NCBI RefSeq assembly: GCF_907164905.1 | Contig: NZ_CAJRAF010000004.1 | Span: 496,001-560,000 of the forward strand | From: Dyadobacter sp. CECT 9275 | GTDB lineage: Bacteria > Bacteroidota > Bacteroidia > Cytophagales > Spirosomataceae | Direction of reading: 5' to 3' | Length of the DNA stretch: 64,000 nt | Shown: piece by piece, positions 60,721 through 64,000 of the stretch | How the letters are laid out: the number at the start of each line of letters is the position of its first letter | Position numbering within the stretch: the stretch's first letter is position 1 | Program-made: the position numbers and the translations under genes | The notes under the pieces: model-generated | Database searches by the model: none | Seen by the model: only the letters and a program-made list of their open reading frames with translations | What the model was told of the DNA's origin: nothing

Positions 60721-61965
60721 ATGAAAGTGTTGTTCTGGTTTCGTAAATCTGAAGCCAAAAATCAAATTATTAACAGTGACCCTGTTGGGTCTATCCAGTG
60801 TAGAATTATTATTGAAACTGAGGATCTGGAAATTGGTTCTACAAAAATTAGCTGCCCAAAATCCCAGTGGGATTCCATTAACCAAATTCTTGTTGGAAAC
60901 AGTCAACGTATAGGCAAGGCGAACAAACGGCTTGCGGAAGTATCGACTGGCCTACTGAGATTGTTTGACATCCTTAATACCAAGTATGACCACGTTTCCC
61001 CTCAAATTGTAAAGGAGTATTATTTAAGTAAAAGAAAATTCACCTATTCAATTAAAGAAATCAGTACTGCTTTTTTGGAACACAGACAAAAGCAGGCCAC
61101 CCAAAAAGCTATTACCTTCAGTACCTACAATGTGAACAAGAACTACTCACGTCACATTTTGGATTTTGCTAGTAAAATAGCCGTTGTAAAGCCTGTGCAG
61201 ATTCCCAATAATTTCTTTTCTGAATTATTCGAGTTCATGATTGACGACAATCGAAGCGGAGAAAGGTTTGCAAGAAAAGTGTCCTGTTTTGCAAAACAAA
61301 TGTTAAGCTGGGCCAAAAGGAAAGGGATGTGTCCCAACTTGGGATGCCTCCAAGAAATCATGCCTGGTAAAGCTGAATCCGAAGATTATATTGATACAAC
61401 ACACCTCTCAATTAGTCAGTTGGAAGCACTTTATACATTTGATTTTCAAAACCTTGTAGAAACTGGACACATAAGTGTGCAAAGTGCAAATACATTAAGT
61501 GAGGAGAGGGATGCTTTCGTATTCAACTGCTTTACCGGGATGCACCACTGTGACTATAGTAAAAAAGAATTTCTAATTGAGCCATACCTTGGTGCTCTTT
61601 TCCTTAGAGGTAAAAGACAAAAAACCAAGAAACAGTTTTCAATAAAGTTACTGGAACCCGCCGTAGAAATCCTGAAAAGGTATAATAATGAACTACGGCA
61701 ACTACCGGTTAAAAGTAACCAGAAAAGAAATGATACATTGAAGCAGATAGCGGTTTACACCGGAATCCCTCTACGGCTGACTACTAAAGTTGCACGAAAG
61801 ACCTTCTGTGATCTTGCTATAAACGAAATGTTGATGTCCGGAGATGATGTTGCTGCCTGCTTGGGTTTAACCAGTACTAAATACCTTAAGAATTACGGCA
61901 GGGTTCGAGAAAAAAGACTACTAAAAACTATGAAAAGTTGGGGTGAATTAAAAGTCGCCAGCTAA
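60721..61965 (+). CDS. Tyrosine recombinase/integrase, atypical catalytic residues
   Basis: A 414-residue protein from ATG 60721 (a GTG at 60700 is the other choice). It has a Bacteroidota-type arm-binding domain, a SAM-like core-binding domain (near SIKEISTAFLEHRQKQ), then the catalytic domain: RDAFVFNCFTGMHHCDY, KTKKQFSIKL, LTTKVARKTFCDLAINEMLM and CLGLTSTKYLKNYGRV. Numbered from ATG 60721, the first Arg is replaced by His275, the His of HxxR by Lys356 (Arg359 stays), the His of LGH by Leu383, and Tyr392 is present. CTnDOT-type integrases also vary at the first Arg, so activity is uncertain. It sits next to a tRNA, as island integrases do. Confidence 0.85.
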   Translation: MKVLFWFRKSEAKNQIINSDPVGSIQCRIIIETEDLEIGSTKISCPKSQWDSINQILVGNSQRIGKANKRLAEVSTGLLRLFDILNTKYDHVSPQIVKEYYLSKRKFTYSIKEISTAFLEHRQKQATQKAITFSTYNVNKNYSRHILDFASKIAVVKPVQIPNNFFSELFEFMIDDNRSGERFARKVSCFAKQMLSWAKRKGMCPNLGCLQEIMPGKAESEDYIDTTHLSISQLEALYTFDFQNLVETGHISVQSANTLSEERDAFVFNCFTGMHHCDYSKKEFLIEPYLGALFLRGKRQKTKKQFSIKLLEPAVEILKRYNNELRQLPVKSNQKRNDTLKQIAVYTGIPLRLTTKVARKTFCDLAINEMLMSGDDVAACLGLTSTKYLKNYGRVREKRLLKTMKSWGELKVAS

Positions 61966-62000
61966 GCAAACCGAGGGGCTAAATGTCCCTCAGTTTGCTT
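61964..62000. terminator. Bidirectional hairpin terminator
   Basis: AAGCAAACCGAGGG (61964-61977) and CCCTCAGTTTGCTT (61987-62000) pair over 14 positions with one mismatch around a nine-base loop. It overlaps the integrase stop codon and lies 13 bases past the methylase stop, so it ends both convergent genes. Confidence 0.75.
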
Positions 62001-62013
62001 AAGAAGATTTAAT

Positions 62014-62814
62014 TCAATAATTCCAAGTCAAACACTCCACCTTTGTTTTGGGTTGTTTTCGTCTACCATCCACGGCCAGCGTTTTGGTATGATCCTCGGA
62101 TTTCCATTTGAAGCGGCTGCGATAATCCTGTAGTGCATTTTCCGGATAACTACTCAAAAGGAACTTACCCTTCATTTGTGAGCAAGCTTCCAGCAGATTT
62201 ATAAAATCCTGTTCGGTGTAACCCTTGTAGGGTCCTTGATCCGAGGACACATAGGGAGGATCCAGGTAAAAGAATGTTTCGGGGCTATCATAAGCCTTAA
62301 TGACTTTGAGCACGTCATAGCTCTCAATGGTCACTCGCTTCAGCCTCCGCTGATAATCCTCGGTGAATCGATTTTTTTGATTAAAAAGCTTCAAAGCGCA
62401 GGTTCCACGCCTGTCATAACCAAAACCACCGCCGATCATGCTGCCAAAGCTCATATTACTTTGAACCCAAACCGACCAGGCACATGCAACGGGATTGGTA
62501 ACATCCTGCAACTGAGAAACATAAAATTGATCCGATTCTTTGTGCTGTGCCCGGCTATGAAAGGTTTCATCAACCAGGCGCTGGATTTCTTCGAAGTCGT
62601 ATTTGAGTACTCTGTAGAAGGTCATTAACCGGTTACTGATATCATTGACGACTTCAACCGGTGAAGGAGCCTTTGCCCAAAAGACAGCCCCGCCGCCAAA
62701 GAACGGCTCGACATAAAGCTTGTGTTGTGGGATCCTGGGAAGGATGTGGCGAAGCATTTTTTGTTTGCCGCCATAATAAGTAATGGGAGTTTTAAGATTT
62801 ATTTCCTGTTTCAT
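62014..62814 (-). CDS. Orphan D12-class DNA adenine N6-methyltransferase
   Basis: A 266-residue protein from ATG 62814. The Dam-type motifs are visible: ITYYGGKQKMLRHILPRI with FVEPFFGGGAVFW-like motif I (YVEPFFGGGAVFW), and FFYLDPPYVSSDQ with the DPPY active site. It adds a methyl group to N6 of adenine; the target sequence is unknown, with GATC as the family default. No restriction enzyme gene lies beside it in the window. It lies in the tRNA-linked island and may protect it or regulate it. It converges with the integrase. Confidence 0.88.
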   Translation of the reverse strand: MKQEINLKTPITYYGGKQKMLRHILPRIPQHKLYVEPFFGGGAVFWAKAPSPVEVVNDISNRLMTFYRVLKYDFEEIQRLVDETFHSRAQHKESDQFYVSQLQDVTNPVACAWSVWVQSNMSFGSMIGGGFGYDRRGTCALKLFNQKNRFTEDYQRRLKRVTIESYDVLKVIKAYDSPETFFYLDPPYVSSDQGPYKGYTEQDFINLLEACSQMKGKFLLSSYPENALQDYRSRFKWKSEDHTKTLAVDGRRKQPKTKVECLTWNY

Positions 62815-63087
62815 AGCTAATAAATATTGAATTGGCAAAATGAGCCAATACGGTGACTGCTGCCAAGGACAGGAACGGTCGAAAGCGGTGGCACTCTATA
62901 GTACAAACAGTTTTAGGCTTCACTCCAAAACTCTTTTATCGTTACCTGTCTTTTATTGAAGAATACAAATTTGGGCCACTGCATTTTTTTTGTATAAAGC
63001 TTCGAAATAATATTATCAAAAAAATACTACAAGATATTTTTTATATTGTAACCGAAAGACTATTTTTCGAAAATTTCTCACCTACTT
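62815..63087. other. Intergenic region between the methylase and the L-domain gene
   Basis: About 270 bases between divergent genes. A plus-strand frame at 62853-63095 lacks any protein motif and runs into the next start. The last 110 bases are very AT rich and should hold the promoter of the L-domain gene. No repeat or hairpin is clear. Confidence 0.35.
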
Positions 63088-63372
63088 ATGTATAAAATTT
63101 ACTTTTTAGGCAGCCTTTTGCTGTTAAGCCTCCAAGCTCTTGCGCAGTGTCCAACTGGTGACCAGTCTTTTTACAACCAAACGGATGTCAATGATTTTCT
63201 AGCAGATTATCCCGATTGTGAAGAACTTCCCGGTCGTGTTTTGATCGAGGGCTCAGGTATCACCAATTTAAATGGTTTCAAAAATCTGACCTATATTGAT
63301 GGGGTTCTTCGTATCGCTGAAACGGGGCTTGGTGATTTGACTGGTCTGGATTGGGTATTTCGGAGAAGTTGA
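63088..63372 (+). pseudogene. Surface receptor L-domain protein, truncated by an IS element
   Basis: An N-terminal signal peptide (YKIYFLGSLLLLSLQALAQC) is followed by an L-domain-like repeat: VLIEGSGITNLNGFKNLTYI, DGVLRIAETGLGDLTGLDW. At about codon 89 the frame enters IS21 end sequence and hits a TGA six codons later, so only the first part of what is normally a long repeat protein is left. The remainder is expected beyond the IS. The product was a cell-surface protein; the visible part is not functional. Confidence 0.75.
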
Positions 63373-63406
63373 CCACCTGATTCCGTGGCAAATTGACCAC
63401 CTAATT
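63369..63406. repeat. Two tandem 14-base repeats at the IS21 end
   Basis: TTGACCACCTGATT and TTGACCACCTAATT, starting 24 bases apart and differing at one base. They lie within 55 bases of the IS boundary and are probably transposase-binding sites. Confidence 0.75.
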
Positions 63407-63471
63407 AACTGGCGGCCGGTAGTAGAAAATGCTAGTAGAAGCGATTCAAAATTAGTAAATAAAAGTTATAA

Positions 63472-64000
63472 TTATTCGTAGCTGGTTTCGAGCTCCGTTT
63501 TTCGTTTTCTTCTCATTGATTCCCCCTTTAATTCAACCCGGTGTGCATCATGTACTATACGATCTAAAATGGCATCAGCAATGGTTTTTTCTCCTATTAC
63601 TTCATGCCATTTGCTAACAGGCAACTGAGAAGTAATTATCAGGGATGTTTTTCCGTGCCTGTCTTCTATGATTTCCATCAGTGCTGCCCGGCTCTGGGCA
63701 TCGAACGGCTGGATACCAAAGTCGTCCAGGATAAGAAGTTGTTGCCGTTCTATTTTTGTAATTTCTTTGATATAGGATCCATCCGCCTTGGCCATTTTGA
63801 GTTTGGCAAACAATTTGGGAGTACTGGCATACATTACGCGGTAGCCAAGTATACATGCCTGATGACCAATCGCAGATGCTACATAGCTTTTACCGATTCC
63901 GGTACTGCCTGTGATCAGTAGGTTTTCATTTCGGCCAATAAAGGAGCATTCTGCTAGGCGCATGATCTGATTACGGTCAATACTTCTATCAGCATGATAG
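63472..64000 (-). CDS. istB: IS21 helper ATPase IstB, partial
   Basis: At least 175 residues; the frame is open through the window edge (HADRSIDRNQIMRLAECSFI), so the N-terminus is missing and the ATG at 63963 is internal. Walker A is LLITGSTGIGKSYVASAIGH, Walker B QQLLILDDFGIQPFD, and sensor 1 TSLIITSQLPVSKW. It is an AAA+ ATPase that selects the target and activates the IstA transposase of IS21. Full-length IstB is about 245 residues, so some 70 are beyond the window. Confidence 0.92.
   Translation of the reverse strand, partial: YHADRSIDRNQIMRLAECSFIGRNENLLITGSTGIGKSYVASAIGHQACILGYRVMYASTPKLFAKLKMAKADGSYIKEITKIERQQLLILDDFGIQPFDAQSRAALMEIIEDRHGKTSLIITSQLPVSKWHEVIGEKTIADAILDRIVHDAHRVELKGESMRRKRKTELETSYE

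Larger units (their letters stand above)
63352..64000 (-). mobile_element. IS21-family insertion sequence, one end and istB
   Basis: The left junction is near 63352, where the L-domain frame stops making sense. The end carries two near-identical 14-base units, TTGACCACCTGATT (63369-63382) and TTGACCACCTAATT (63393-63406), 24 bases apart, as the multiple transposase sites near IS21 ends do. The istB gene follows in minus orientation. The other end, with istA, is outside the window, so no target duplication can be seen. The exact first base is uncertain by several positions. Confidence 0.8.

Noticed and set aside
62853..63095. Plus-strand frame of 80 codons before the L-domain gene
   Set aside because: Overlaps the start of a gene with a clear signal peptide and lies in AT-rich promoter-like sequence.
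60529..64000. Second copy of the tRNA-Ser 3' end as attachment site
   Set aside because: No repeat of the T-arm/acceptor sequence was found in the rest of the window.

Overview
The window looks like chromosome from a Bacteroidota bacterium of the order Cytophagales, most likely the Dyadobacter/Spirosoma group; the genus is a guess from gene content. The evidence is a type IX secretion sorting tail on a surface protein, promoters of the TTTG / TAnnTTTG type (best before the tRNA gene and the tetR gene), a fused two-domain lycopene cyclase, weak Shine-Dalgarno signals, and many secreted glycan- or cell-wall-directed enzymes. No rRNA, CRISPR array or prophage is seen.

Layout. 1-4.6 kb: end of an SPFH/prohibitin gene, a permuted NlpC/P60 hydrolase, DoxX, a small ferredoxin-like protein, a VOC protein, two SRPBCC proteins and a BON-domain protein. 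4.9-7.5 kb: an operon of a HipA-like kinase, a DUF3037 protein and a phytoene-dehydrogenase-like flavoprotein. 7.7-12.7 kb: a tetR-tolC-emrA-emrB efflux operon with a clear operator over its promoter. 12.9-15.6 kb: ruvC, divergent from a flippase-like membrane protein and a GT2 glycosyltransferase. 15.7-19.0 kb: a T9SS-exported choice-of-anchor A protein and an XRE-S24 repressor. 19.2-24.2 kb: a carotenoid operon (CarH-like B12 photoreceptor regulator, crtI, crtB, idi, crtZ, lycopene cyclase), predicted to end at zeaxanthin. 24.2-28.0 kb: a convergent, tightly overlapped operon of UbiA-like prenyltransferase, type III polyketide synthase, methyltransferase and FAD oxidoreductase. This is the strongest candidate for an undescribed pathway, plausibly a modified and possibly prenylated alkylresorcinol or quinone.

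28.2-37.4 kb: an EamA transporter, two Gly/Tyr-rich envelope proteins, a DegQ/HtrA protease, and an mprF-acvB pair expected to make and hydrolyse lysyl-phosphatidylglycerol. 37.6-51.4 kb: an LLM flavin enzyme, a GGCAGT-word fold-back repeat, a SelA-like PLP enzyme with two tandem COG3964 amidohydrolases, a GH78 rhamnosidase, a Crp regulator, an epimerase, a SnoaL-like protein, a GH33 sialidase and another amidohydrolase. 52.0-60.3 kb: a serine hydrolase, a START protein, a phosphoesterase, a DEAD-box helicase, an OmpA protein and small proteins.

60.4-64 kb: tRNA-Ser(GGA) is followed at once by a tyrosine recombinase with altered catalytic residues, an orphan D12-class adenine methylase, and a surface L-domain gene cut by an IS21-family element whose IstB gene runs off the end. 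This looks like the left end of a tRNA-associated genomic island. Coding starts were moved from TTG/GTG to a nearby ATG where signal peptides, family length or overlaps favoured it.
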